DNA of 64,000 bases. Origin: Afipia birgiae 34632. Lineage in GTDB: Bacteria; Pseudomonadota; Alphaproteobacteria; Rhizobiales; Xanthobacteraceae. The position numbers were made by a program, and so were the translations under genes. Below are positions 43,301 to 51,544 of the stretch, piece by piece (the first letter of the stretch is position 1; each line of letters opens with the position of its first letter). Under the pieces are notes generated by a model. The model did not search any database and was not told where the DNA came from. It saw only the letters and a list, made by a program, of their open reading frames with translations. Location of the stretch: NCBI RefSeq assembly GCF_000308295.2, contig NZ_HG326652.1, forward strand, positions 2,019,732 to 2,083,731, in the 5' to 3' direction.

Positions 43301-43567
43301 GTCGCCACCGATCGCACGCACGCGGCGTAGTGCTCCCCGCACCGCCTTGTCGAAACGCTTCTCGTCGCTCAGTTCGTTGACGAGGTCGAACCCCGAGACG
43401 ATCACCAGCGGCTGCCCCATCATGTCGAGCCAGAAGATCGGCCCCAGCTCCTTGGATTTGCGCACCAGATCCTGCACCGGCGCGGTCGAATCCAGCGACA
43501 GCATATTGCCAACGACCGGTTTCCTCGGCGGATGCGGAATCGGATTCAGCTTGTTCTGGGACGACAT
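40328..43567 (-). CDS. Self-sufficient cytochrome P450/NADPH reductase (CYP102A, P450BM3-like)
   Basis: A 1079-residue fusion. The P450 part (1-470) has the I-helix AGHETT (271-276), ExxR E330-R333 and the heme loop FGNGQRACIG with thiolate C412. A flavodoxin-like FMN domain follows from about 493 (LILYGSNLGTAEDLA), and then a FAD/NADPH reductase (about 690-1079: RYYSISSSP, GPGTGLAPFRGF, FGCRHPEQDFLY, VCGDGGKM). Such enzymes hydroxylate or epoxidise medium- and long-chain fatty acids. The sequence before the FMN domain has a Thr/Pro/Ala linker. Downstream on the same strand are the epoxide hydrolase (upstream in transcription) and wax ester synthase genes. No TetR-like (BM3R1-type) regulator is adjacent. 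Confidence 0.95.
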   Translation of the reverse strand: MSSQNKLNPIPHPPRKPVVGNMLSLDSTAPVQDLVRKSKELGPIFWLDMMGQPLVIVSGFDLVNELSDEKRFDKAVRGALRRVRAIGGDGLFTADTTEPNWNKAHNILLSPFGGRAMQSYHPMMVDIAEQLVKKWERLNADDEIDVVHDMTALTLDTIGLCGFDYRFNSFYREDYHPFVGALVRSLETIMMTRGLPLEGLFMRARRTDMAADVAFMNNMVDEIVAERRKNAEGAASTKDMLNAMMTGVDKVTGEQLDDVNIRYQINTFLIAGHETTSGLLSCAIYAMLKHPEVLKKAYEEVDRVLGPDIDAKPTFQQVTQLTYISQILKESLRMWPPAPAYGVSPLKDETIGGKYKLRKGTFVTVLVMALHRDPSVWGPNPDVFDPENFSREAETKRPANAWKPFGNGQRACIGRGFAMHEAALAIGMILQRFKLLDHTRYQMHLKETLTIKPDGFKIKVRARSDKDRTIVANRPGTAVANTSGTAAPARVRPGHNTPLLILYGSNLGTAEDLAHRVADLAEVNGFATKLAPLDDYVGNLSDQGGVIIFCASYNGAPPDNATQFVKWLSSDLPKDAFKGVRYAVFGCGNSDWLATYQSIPRMIDEQLAAHGATPAVARGEGDARDDLDGQFEKWFKSVREIAVKEFSIDTGFTREANDEPLYKIEPVAHSAVNTVAVSGGVVPVKLLINDELQNKSGANPSTRSTRHIEVELPESVTYRVGDHLSVIPRNDPVLVDAVARRFGFLPADQVRLHVATGRRAQLPVDNAVSVGRLLTEFVELQQVATRKQIQIMSEHTRCPMTKPKLEALIGDDSASTELYRSEILAKRKSVYNLLEEYPACELPFHTYLEMLSLLSPRYYSISSSPAVAGASKCSVTVGVVDAPASSGRGIYKGVCSNYLSSRRAGDVVHAIVRETKAGFRLPENPATPIIMVGPGTGLAPFRGFLQERAAMKAKGKSLGPSMLFFGCRHPEQDFLYADELKGFADQGVTDLHVAFSRADTPKSYVQDLISAQKDKVWKLIEAGAIIYVCGDGGKMEPDVKRVLTTIYRERAGADEVAALRWIDSMGTQNRYVLDVWAGS

Positions 43568-43700
43568 CGCTCGGGTATCTCCTGCCCACGTGACTTTGAT
43601 GCCCGGTTGGCCCGGAGCTTTTCACTCAAGCTACTGTTCCGGCGCTTCTTTTGCAAAGGACTTGTAGTGCAAGGGTTTTTGGCTTCGGCCTCCCGGGGCG

Positions 43701-44702
43701 TTACCCAAAACGCCGCCTGCGCCATTCAAGGATTTTGGCGCTGACCTCGTCGGGCTGCTCCTGCTGGGTCCAGTGCCCGCTGTCCTTGACCATGTACTTT
43801 TCAAGATCCGGAACAATATTCTCCATCCCGTCGCATGACGACGGCGGAAGCACCGCGTCATTCTCCGCCATGATCATAAGTGAGGGCACGCGCACGGTGT
43901 GGTCGATATGCGCCGAACGTTCCCAGTTACGAGTCATGTTACGGTACCAGTTGATCCCGCCAGTGAACCCCGACACTTTGAATGCATCGACGAAGACCTG
44001 CATTTCCTCAGGCGTCAGGATTTTCTCGCGCGGATCGAGCTTGCCGTCGTAGCCCGCGACCATTTGCGGAAACGCCATGTTCAGCTTCGGTGAAGCGCCA
44101 AGGCCCGCCGCCGGCGGCCCCTCGCCGGCTTCCATCGGTTTTCTTTGCGGCATCGGCTTGCGCATGAAGAAGTCGAAGGCTTGCTCGACCCGGCTGTCGA
44201 AAATCTTGTCGGCGCCGCGCTCTGGGTCCTGAAACTGCGCGATGTAAAGGTGATCGCCATAACGCTTGCGCAGCAGTCCGATCGGATCGCTCCCCGTGCG
44301 TGGCGTATGCGGTGTATTGACGCCGATCACGCCTGCGACGCGCGACGGATGCCGTAGCGGCATCTGCCAGACAATGAATCCACCCCAGTCATGGCCGACG
44401 AAGATCGCTTTGTCGATTTTCAGATGATCAAGCAGGCCGACGAGATCGCCCGTCAGGTTTTCTATATCATAGGCCTCGACCGCCTCCGGACGATCCGTCG
44501 CGCCGTATCCGCGCTGATCGGGCGCGATGACCCGGACGCCCGCTTCGCTTAGCGCCTTGATCTGGTGCCGCCATGAGAAGGCGATTTCAGGCCAGCCGTG
44601 GCACAACACCAGTGGTGGCGCGTCTGTTTTAGGACCGGCCTCATAGAAGCCCATACGTATGCCGTTGGTTTCGGCATACTGAAGCGGCGGCATTTCCATC
44701 AT
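43701..44702 (-). CDS. Epoxide hydrolase-type alpha/beta hydrolase
   Basis: A 333-residue alpha/beta hydrolase with the epoxide-hydrolase marks: HGWPE (35-39, oxyanion), GHDWGG with nucleophile D105, a helical cap with conserved tyrosines (NWYRN) and the histidine in DSGHWTQQEQP. These convert epoxides to diols. ATG 44702 is used; a GTG at 44714 just after the upstream stop is an alternative. It begins within about 15 bases of the WS/DGAT stop and lies upstream of the P450 gene, which could supply epoxy fatty acids; that link is inference. Confidence 0.9.
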   Translation of the reverse strand: MMEMPPLQYAETNGIRMGFYEAGPKTDAPPLVLCHGWPEIAFSWRHQIKALSEAGVRVIAPDQRGYGATDRPEAVEAYDIENLTGDLVGLLDHLKIDKAIFVGHDWGGFIVWQMPLRHPSRVAGVIGVNTPHTPRTGSDPIGLLRKRYGDHLYIAQFQDPERGADKIFDSRVEQAFDFFMRKPMPQRKPMEAGEGPPAAGLGASPKLNMAFPQMVAGYDGKLDPREKILTPEEMQVFVDAFKVSGFTGGINWYRNMTRNWERSAHIDHTVRVPSLMIMAENDAVLPPSSCDGMENIVPDLEKYMVKDSGHWTQQEQPDEVSAKILEWRRRRFG

Positions 44703-44716
44703 TGCAGGAGCCACGT

Positions 44717-46258
44717 TCAGCTTGCAGCACTTGCGCGGTTGCCGGGCGCTGCAAAGGCCGCGGCGAGAAGTTCGAACTCCTTGGGCAGCATGTCCGCCAG
44801 CACCTCGACATGAGGAATGATGTTCGCGCCGGCAATGAAGCCGAAATCGAGCTGATCGCGATAGCTTTGCACCGTGATGTTCAAAGCAAGCCCATGGGTC
44901 GAGATCGACACCGGGAAGATATGCAACAGCTCGGCGCCCACCGCATAGAGTGTCTGCCGCGGACCGGGCACATTGGAGATCGTCACATTCGCCGTTGGCG
45001 GAAGCACATCGGACAGGTTCGAGCGGCTGTAGAGCAGCGCCAGCACCTGAATCAGCATCGGCGCACCGAGCATCGCGACGTTGGATACCGAGGGCATCAG
45101 CGCGCGCAGCGGATGCGACATCTCCTTTGATTTGGCCGACTGCGCGATGATGGCCTCCAGCCGTTCCTTCGGGTCCTCGATATTGGTCGCCAGCGAGCAG
45201 ATCATTCCGAACACCTGATTATTGGCGTCGGTGTTGCCCTCTTCGCGCAGCGAGATCGGCACGGCTGCTGTCAGCGAACGGCTCGGTAACCCGCCGTGCT
45301 CTAGCAGATACCGGCGCAACACACCGCTCGACAACGCCATCACGACGTCGTTGAGTTTTCCGCCGGCCTGCTTTCCAATTGCCTTGGATTCCGGTAACGA
45401 GACCGAGACGCCCGCGAAGCTCCGCTCCGACGAGATCGACTTGTTCAGCATTGTCGAGGGCGACACCATGCTCGCAAGACTGTCGCGTGACTTCGGGTCG
45501 GATATCTTGGCGACCATGTCGCGGATACTTTTGACGGTTTCGGGAACACCACCGATCATCCTGATCCCGCTCTCGATCTGGAACATCGCGTTGTCGAACA
45601 GCACAGAGCCGAGATCGCTTTTTCCCGTACGCGGCAGATCGAAGCTTTTCGCCTTGGTCGCGTCCAGCGGCTGACGCCAGAGCTGGGTGTAAGAATCGAG
45701 CATGTTGGCCGCGATGTCTCGCGGTTCGTTGGCAGGCTTGCTCGGAACGACCTTCGGGAATTCACGCGGCACCGGCGTGATGTCGTAGATCATGTTGGTC
45801 AGCGCAGCACCCGCACCGCCATCGATGCAGGCGTGGTGCATCTTGGAATAGAGCCCGACCTCGTTGTTATCCATTCCCTCGAAAACGTAGAACTCCCACA
45901 GGGGGCGCGCCCTGTTAAGAAGCTTCGCATGAATCCAGCCCACCGTGCGCTCCAGCATGGCGCGGCTGTGCGGCGCCGGAAGGCTGCCGCGAAAAATATG
46001 ACGGTTGATGTCGAACTGGTCGTCCTCGACCCAGCTTGGATTATCGATGTCGAGCGGCGCCTTCTCCAGCCTCGCCTTCAGGATCGGAGCGACATGAATC
46101 CGCCCTTCGATCATCTTTTTGAAGTCTTCGTAGAAGTCGCCCTGATAACCGTCCTTCAGTTTGAAGATCGCCATGCTTCCGACGTGCATCGGCATCTCGG
46201 GCGTTTCGAGATACAGAAACGATGCGTCCATTGAGGACAGCTTCTTGGCGTGGCTCAT
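44717..46258 (-). CDS. Wax ester synthase/diacylglycerol acyltransferase (WS/DGAT)
   Basis: A 513-residue bifunctional acyltransferase that joins acyl-CoA to alcohols or diacylglycerol to make neutral storage lipid. The catalytic HHxxxDG motif is HHACIDG (141-147). LSSMDASFLYLETPEMPMHVG at the start and the late NVPGPRQTLYAVG are family-specific. ATG 46258 has CGGGAGGGTAAC upstream. It is followed by the epoxide hydrolase gene and preceded by an alpha/beta hydrolase gene on the same strand, so a lipid operon is likely. Confidence 0.94.
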   Translation of the reverse strand: MSHAKKLSSMDASFLYLETPEMPMHVGSMAIFKLKDGYQGDFYEDFKKMIEGRIHVAPILKARLEKAPLDIDNPSWVEDDQFDINRHIFRGSLPAPHSRAMLERTVGWIHAKLLNRARPLWEFYVFEGMDNNEVGLYSKMHHACIDGGAGAALTNMIYDITPVPREFPKVVPSKPANEPRDIAANMLDSYTQLWRQPLDATKAKSFDLPRTGKSDLGSVLFDNAMFQIESGIRMIGGVPETVKSIRDMVAKISDPKSRDSLASMVSPSTMLNKSISSERSFAGVSVSLPESKAIGKQAGGKLNDVVMALSSGVLRRYLLEHGGLPSRSLTAAVPISLREEGNTDANNQVFGMICSLATNIEDPKERLEAIIAQSAKSKEMSHPLRALMPSVSNVAMLGAPMLIQVLALLYSRSNLSDVLPPTANVTISNVPGPRQTLYAVGAELLHIFPVSISTHGLALNITVQSYRDQLDFGFIAGANIIPHVEVLADMLPKEFELLAAAFAAPGNRASAAS

Positions 46259-46377
46259 GTTACCCTCCCGTTTCAACGAGACCATGACGCCCGCGGACAG
46301 TTTCTCGTCCGCGTTTCGGCTTCATGATCCGATTGCCACCGTCGCCTTTCCGGCGAGTCTCGTTTGGCAATATTCCT

Positions 46378-47178
46378 TTACGCGTCAACTTTGTCCGGAC
46401 GCGCATAGGCCAGTGCAAACGGCCCCGAGCAATCGAACGGATGAAATTCACCTTCCCGCTGCGCAAGACGATCGGCGACGGCCCATAGCGCCGCGGCATT
46501 GACGCCAATTCCGATATGGCTCGCGAGTGAAATCTCAATGTTCTCCGCTGTGTCGGATTCGCGAACAAGACAAGTACGCCAGTTCACGATCCCATCGGAG
46601 CGCGTATAGAGCGAGGACGTCGGCACCGGCAGATCGCCGGCCAGCGTTTGAATATCCTTGATGTCCGCGTCTTCAATGGTTTCGCCCGACACCATTTCGT
46701 AGACGCGTTTCGCGTTCGTCGCCGTGATGTCGCCGGCAAACGGGCAGCCCAGCGTCACGACATAGCGAACCATGTCTGGCATTCGCAACGCCAGATCGCG
46801 GGCATAGACGCCACCGAGACTCCAGCCGACGAGACTGACTTTGCGGCCGGTCGCAGCGTGAACGCTGGCCAGCAATTTGCCGAGCCTGTCGCGCATGCTG
46901 TAGACGCCACCGGTGTTCCGTCCAAAGCCCCACGGATGGGTGGAGAACCCCAACAGGTCGAGATAGCGCCGCAGGATGAGGGTGGAGACATCGCTCGCCA
47001 GCAGACCCGGCAAGACCAAAACCGGATGGCCATCGCCGCGCGGAGCCGTCAGAAGCGCGGGCGCCATCAGCAATGTTGCGTTCAGTTCGAAAACACCCCG
47101 CCCCTCGGCAAGAAACAAACCGAGACTTGGCGGGCGCAATCGGCCCTTTTCGGCGAGGTGGCTCTCGTTAGCTGTCAT
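46378..47178 (-). CDS. Alpha/beta hydrolase, paralogue of the one at 33992-34765
   Basis: A 266-residue hydrolase with nucleophile S120 (GWSLGG). The segment PRGDGHPVLVLPGL (47-60) and ...WGFGRNTGGVYSMRDRL are shared with the protein encoded at 33992-34765; the late region SRSDGI-like (TRSDGIVNWRTC) holds the probable acid and SHIGIG the histidine. A lipase or esterase is likely; no signal peptide is seen. It starts at ATG 47178 and is 119 bases upstream of the WS/DGAT gene, with which it may be cotranscribed. Confidence 0.83.
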   Translation of the reverse strand: MTANESHLAEKGRLRPPSLGLFLAEGRGVFELNATLLMAPALLTAPRGDGHPVLVLPGLLASDVSTLILRRYLDLLGFSTHPWGFGRNTGGVYSMRDRLGKLLASVHAATGRKVSLVGWSLGGVYARDLALRMPDMVRYVVTLGCPFAGDITATNAKRVYEMVSGETIEDADIKDIQTLAGDLPVPTSSLYTRSDGIVNWRTCLVRESDTAENIEISLASHIGIGVNAAALWAVADRLAQREGEFHPFDCSGPFALAYARPDKVDA

Positions 47179-47321
47179 TGCGACCTGCCCGGGCAAGCAA
47201 CTTCACTGAACACGCGCTTTACTGCTCCGCATCGAGGCAGTCCGCTCAGTCTAGAAGCATGTCGGGCCTGATGCCAATCGGCTTTCGGCGGAAACCGCGT
47301 CGTGGTGAATTTTATTGCTCT

Positions 47322-47345
47322 GCACCATGTTCCGGAACATGGTGC
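47322..47345. promoter_or_regulatory. 24-base perfect palindrome before pat
   Basis: The two halves are GCACCATGTTCC and GGAACATGGTGC, with no spacer. It lies 111 bases upstream of the pat start and 144 bases from the divergent hydrolase start. A regulator site is possible, but it may also be the core of a dispersed repeat, since GCATGTTCCGGAA-type palindromes occur widely in this group. Confidence 0.55.
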
Positions 47346-47455
47346 ACAACGCCAGCACCAGGGAAATCGCATGCGACCCGATGCCCTTGGACCGCCCCCG
47401 ACGCATTTCCTGCACAATTGCGATAGCCTGTAACGACGATGGCCCGAGACCCTTC

Positions 47456-50158
47456 ATGAGTACGTACCGCCTCGACCACCTGTTTGCGCCGCGCTCGATT
47501 GCGCTCATCGGCGGAAGCCCGAAGCACGCCTCCGTCGGCGGAGCAACGCTGCGCAATCTACTCGGCGGCGGTTTCAGCGGACCGATCCACATCGTCAACC
47601 GCAAGTACTCCGAAATCGAAGGCATCAAGACGCTCCGCGACATCAAAGACATTCCGGGGACGCCCGACCTCACGATCATCTCCACACCGCCCTCCGCCAT
47701 TCCGGGGGTCGTGAAGAGAGCCGGCGCGCGCGGATTCCCGGCTGCGATGGTGCTCTCCGCCGGTCTGGGCCTCGGCACCGGCTCGTACACGGAAGCCATC
47801 GCCCAGACCGCGCGAATGACAGGCTTGCGCCTGATCGGACCGTCTCTCGGCATTATGGTGCCGCGTATGAAATTGAACGCGAGTTTCGCATCCCGCCTAC
47901 CGCAAGACGGCGACCTCGCGCTGATTTCGCAATCCGGCGCGATCTCGACGGCGCTAGTCGAATGGGCCGCGAACCGCAACGTCGGATTTTCAGCTATCGT
48001 CTCGATGGGCGAAAACCTCGACGTCGATTTCGGCGACCTGCTTGATTATTTTGCGCTCGATACCGACACGCGCGCGATCCTGCTTTACGTCGAGTCGATC
48101 AGCGACGTGCGAAAGTTCATGTCGGCGGCACGGGCCGCCGCGCGCGTGAAACCCGTGGTTGTCATTAAGTCCGGTCGTCACACCCAAGGCGCGCGGGCGG
48201 CGGCAACTCACACTGGCGCATTGGCAGGATCGGACGCCGTCTACGATGCCGCGTTCCGCCGGGCGGGACTGCTGCGCGTGCTCGACCTCGACGAATTATT
48301 CTCCGCAGCGGAAACGCTGGGCCACCTCCAATCCTCGCATGGACACCGGCTTGCAATCATCACCAACGGCGGCGGACTTGGCGTCCTCGCAGTGGACCGC
48401 CTGATAGATCTCGGCGGAGAACTCGCTGGGCTTTCCGAAGACGTGAAAAAGAGCCTCAACAAGGTGCTGCCGGAGCGGTGGTCCGGCGCCAATCCCGTCG
48501 ACATTCTTGGCGACGCCGATGGCGAACGCTACGCGCAGGCTTGCGAGCAAGTGTTGGGCGATACCGCCAACAATGCGGTTCTGATCATGAACGCACCGAA
48601 CACGCTGGCCCCCCCGGTTGAATCCGCACAGGCTGTGGTTGGCGCCGTTAAAAAGTACCGTGCCGAGACCTATTCCCGCAAACCGGTGTTCGCTGCCTGG
48701 GTGGGCGATAGCGGAGCCGCCAGCAGCGTCTTCGGCGAAGCCGGCATCCCACATTTTTCCAGCGAGGCAGATGCCGTGCGTGGCTTCATGCATATCGTCC
48801 GTTATCGCGAAGGGCTGGACGTTGCGATGCAGACGCCGCCCAGCCTGCCGGAAGACTTCGCGCCAGATGTGGCGGCTGGACGCGCAATCGTCCAGAACGC
48901 CCTGCAAGACAAGCGCGGCTGGCTTAATCCGATCGAGATCACCGAACTGTTCGCTGCCTACGCGCTCCCGATTGCCTCGGCCACGCTGGCGCGCGATCCG
49001 GATCAGGCCGCGCGCGCCGCAACCGCGATCCTGGCGGCAGGCAACACCGTCGTCGTCAAGATCAGTTCAGCCGACATTCTGAACAAATCCGACGTCGGCG
49101 GCGTGCGTCTGAACCTGACCAGTGAGCGCGCTGTCCATGTCGCAACCGAGGAAATCCTGCAGCGTGCCGCCAAGATGCGCCCAAAGGCACGCATCGACGG
49201 CGTGACCATCCATCCGATGATCCTGCGTCCACGCGCGCGCGAACTGATCGCTGGCCTTGCCGACGATCCAAGCTTCGGTCCGGTCGTGGTATTCGGGCGC
49301 GGTGGCACCGCCGTAGAAGTCATCAATGACAAGGCGCTTGCGCTTCCGCCCCTCGATCTCAATCTGGCAAGGGACCTGATTGCGCGTACCCGCGTCTCGC
49401 GCATTCTCAAGAGTTATCGCGACGTCCCGGCGGCAGATGAAGGCGCGGTCGCGCTGCTGCTGGTGAAGATCGCCCAAATGGCGGCGGATTTGCCCGAGAT
49501 TCGCGAACTCGACATCAATCCCCTGCTTGCGGACAAGGATGGCGTGATCGCTGCAGACGCCCAGGTGTCGATCGCGCCGCTGAGCGATGCGATACGCGGT
49601 TCCGGTCACTACCGATTTGCGATCCGGCCTTATCCGAAGGAATGGGAGCGGCACACAACGCTCAAGGACGGCACGCGGATCTTCGTGCGCCCGGTCCGGC
49701 CTGAGGACGAGCATCTCTATCCCGAGTTCTTTTCCCACGTCAGCCAGGAAGACATCCGGCTGCGGTTCTTCTCCGCGATGAAAGAGCTGACGCATCCCTT
49801 CATCGCGCGCCTGACGCAACTCGACTACGCGCGCGCAATGGCCTTCGTCGCCATCGAGGAAACCACCGGAAAAATACTGGGCGTGGTGCGCCTTCATACC
49901 GACGCCGACTTCGCTAGTTCGGAATTCGCAGTGCTTGTGCGATCCGACCTCAAGGGCGTCGGCCTCGGCTTACTGTTCATGAAAATGATTATCGAGTACG
50001 GCCAGGCGGAAGGCGTTCGCGCTATCCGGGGCCAAGTACTGAGCCGAAACAACAGAATGCTGGACATGTGTCGGCGGCTCGGATTCGAAGTTCGTCCCGA
50101 TCCGCAGAACTCGGATATTTCACTCGTCGTTCTTCCGCTCGGTACGCACGCGAAATAG
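47456..50158 (+). CDS. pat: Pat-type protein: acyl-CoA synthetase (NDP-forming)-like domain fused to a GNAT acetyltransferase
   Basis: A 900-residue fusion. The N-terminal part (about 8-460) is the CoA-binding and ligase region of NDP-forming acyl-CoA synthetases (FAPRSIALIGGSPKHASVG; NTHTGALAGSD-like THTGALAGSDA). Next comes an ATP-grasp part (about 480-700; PVVVFGRGGTAVEVIND, IRELDINPLL). The end (about 730-895) is a GNAT with SDLKGVGLGLLFMKMIIEYG as its CoA loop. In R. palustris and Salmonella such proteins acetylate and silence acyl-CoA synthetases. The catalytic histidine of true ligases is not obvious, in line with a regulatory role. ATG 47456 is used since it starts the conserved TYRLDHLFAPRSIA; upstream frame extends through a palindrome. 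Confidence 0.9.
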   Translation: MSTYRLDHLFAPRSIALIGGSPKHASVGGATLRNLLGGGFSGPIHIVNRKYSEIEGIKTLRDIKDIPGTPDLTIISTPPSAIPGVVKRAGARGFPAAMVLSAGLGLGTGSYTEAIAQTARMTGLRLIGPSLGIMVPRMKLNASFASRLPQDGDLALISQSGAISTALVEWAANRNVGFSAIVSMGENLDVDFGDLLDYFALDTDTRAILLYVESISDVRKFMSAARAAARVKPVVVIKSGRHTQGARAAATHTGALAGSDAVYDAAFRRAGLLRVLDLDELFSAAETLGHLQSSHGHRLAIITNGGGLGVLAVDRLIDLGGELAGLSEDVKKSLNKVLPERWSGANPVDILGDADGERYAQACEQVLGDTANNAVLIMNAPNTLAPPVESAQAVVGAVKKYRAETYSRKPVFAAWVGDSGAASSVFGEAGIPHFSSEADAVRGFMHIVRYREGLDVAMQTPPSLPEDFAPDVAAGRAIVQNALQDKRGWLNPIEITELFAAYALPIASATLARDPDQAARAATAILAAGNTVVVKISSADILNKSDVGGVRLNLTSERAVHVATEEILQRAAKMRPKARIDGVTIHPMILRPRARELIAGLADDPSFGPVVVFGRGGTAVEVINDKALALPPLDLNLARDLIARTRVSRILKSYRDVPAADEGAVALLLVKIAQMAADLPEIRELDINPLLADKDGVIAADAQVSIAPLSDAIRGSGHYRFAIRPYPKEWERHTTLKDGTRIFVRPVRPEDEHLYPEFFSHVSQEDIRLRFFSAMKELTHPFIARLTQLDYARAMAFVAIEETTGKILGVVRLHTDADFASSEFAVLVRSDLKGVGLGLLFMKMIIEYGQAEGVRAIRGQVLSRNNRMLDMCRRLGFEVRPDPQNSDISLVVLPLGTHAK

Positions 50159-50181
50159 ATGCCGCTTCCCGGAGATTGATC

Positions 50182-50259
50182 ATGGCACGAATTGTGATTT
50201 CCGCAACGATCGCGCTGGCCATCATCCTCTGGGCTTACGCCAGTATCCTGACGCATTGA
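50182..50259 (+). CDS. 25-residue membrane micropeptide
   Basis: ATG 50182 follows GGAGATTGATC and opens 25 codons (MARIVISATIALAIILWAY...). The peptide is a single hydrophobic helix with a basic residue at position 3, so it should sit in the inner membrane with its N-terminus inside. It starts 23 bases after the pat stop and ends at a hairpin, so it would be the last cistron of the pat mRNA. I do not recognise the family. Confidence 0.5.
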   Translation: MARIVISATIALAIILWAYASILTH

Positions 50260-50278
50260 GCGGCGCCGCAGCGCCGCT
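50259..50278 (+). terminator. Short GC hairpin after the micropeptide
   Basis: AGCGGCGC (50259-50266) pairs with GCGCCGCT (50271-50278) around a 4-base loop. No T-run follows, so termination would be weak or Rho-dependent. It sits between the micropeptide and the convergent alcohol dehydrogenase gene. Confidence 0.5.
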
Positions 50279-50292
50279 CTGAACGCGCATCG

Positions 50293-51345
50293 TCAGGGCA
50301 CCAGCACCGCGCGGCCGACCAGCTTGCCCTGCTGCAGGTCCTTCAGCGAAGCGTCGGCTTGAGAGAGCGGCCGGGTGGTGACCGGGATCGGCGCGATCCC
50401 CTTCTCGCGCACGAGATCGATCAACTCCTGCGTCTCACGCAGATTACCGACATAGCTCCCCTGAATCGTAATCGCCTTGATTGGAATGAGCGGCAATGCC
50501 CACGGGGCTCCGCCGCCGAACAGGCCAACGACGACGAGTTTGCCGCCCTTGCTCAGGCAATCGAACCCCAGTGCCGCCGTCGCTGCATTGCCGACCAGAT
50601 CGATCACGCCCCTAATCGGCCCACCCGCTTTCGACGTGATCTGCTGCAAGGCATCCGGCGCGCCGCCGTCGACCGATGCCAACGCGCCCGCCTCCTCGGC
50701 AGCCTTACGTTTGCTGGCATCAATGTCGACCACGATAGCGCCCTTGCCGCCCATCGCTTTGAGAAGCGACAGCGCCATCAAGCCGAGCCCGCCTGCTCCG
50801 AAGATCACGATAGGTTGGTCCAGAACAGATTCGAGTTTCTTGATCGCGCTGTATGTCGTGACGCCAGAGCAGGCATACGGTGCAGCCGTCACCGGATCGA
50901 GACCCTTGAGGTCGATAAGATAGCGCGGATGGCGAACCGTGATGTGATCGGCGTAGCCGCCATCACAATAAACGCCGATCGAATTCGGCTTAACGATGCA
51001 CATGTTCTCGTCGCCAGCGAGGCAGGTGTCGCATTTGCCGCAACCGAGCCACGGATACACCAGCCGCACATCGCCGACTGCAACGCCCTTGGCCTCGGGC
51101 CCGAACGCCACGACCTCGCCGACCGTTTCGTGTCCCATCGTCAGCGGCAGAGAAACACCGCGATCCTTCAGCGACAACCTGCGGCCATGGCCGAGATCGT
51201 ATCCCCCCTCCCAGATGTGGAGGTCGCTGTGACAGACCCCGGCGGCCTTGACCTTCAGCAGGACCTGCGTGCCCTCCGGCTTTGGGGTCGCGATGTCGAC
51301 TTCCGTCAACGGAGCGTTGAATTCAGTGACCTTGAAGCTCTTCAT
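50293..51345 (-). CDS. Zinc-dependent alcohol dehydrogenase
   Basis: A 350-residue medium-chain dehydrogenase. Catalytic zinc ligands C38 and H72 (GHE) are in place, the structural zinc site is C102, C105, C108 and C116 (GCGKCDTCLAGDENMC), and the nucleotide-binding loop is GAGGLGL. It oxidises alcohols to aldehydes with NAD(P). ATG 51345 has GGGGAGAGATGGG upstream. A LysR-type gene is divergent 199 bases away and is the likely regulator. Its alcohol substrate might come from the nearby lipid or alkylsulfate pathways, which is inference. Confidence 0.93.
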   Translation of the reverse strand: MKSFKVTEFNAPLTEVDIATPKPEGTQVLLKVKAAGVCHSDLHIWEGGYDLGHGRRLSLKDRGVSLPLTMGHETVGEVVAFGPEAKGVAVGDVRLVYPWLGCGKCDTCLAGDENMCIVKPNSIGVYCDGGYADHITVRHPRYLIDLKGLDPVTAAPYACSGVTTYSAIKKLESVLDQPIVIFGAGGLGLMALSLLKAMGGKGAIVVDIDASKRKAAEEAGALASVDGGAPDALQQITSKAGGPIRGVIDLVGNAATAALGFDCLSKGGKLVVVGLFGGGAPWALPLIPIKAITIQGSYVGNLRETQELIDLVREKGIAPIPVTTRPLSQADASLKDLQQGKLVGRAVLVP

Positions 51346-51544
51346 CCCATCTCTCCCCTTTCTTTTCCGGCCGCCTGGCCCGCGGGTTTTGTTCGAGCGG
51401 GAGTAGAGGCGAGCGAAGGCTGGGCTGTCAATACAGACGGCGCCGTGCCCGCCGTCGCTATATGAACCTTGGCCAATGGCACCGGATGGACTACGCAAGG
51501 CGGACCGGCAGAGGGTTCGCCGGGCAATATCGAGAGCAACTGCG

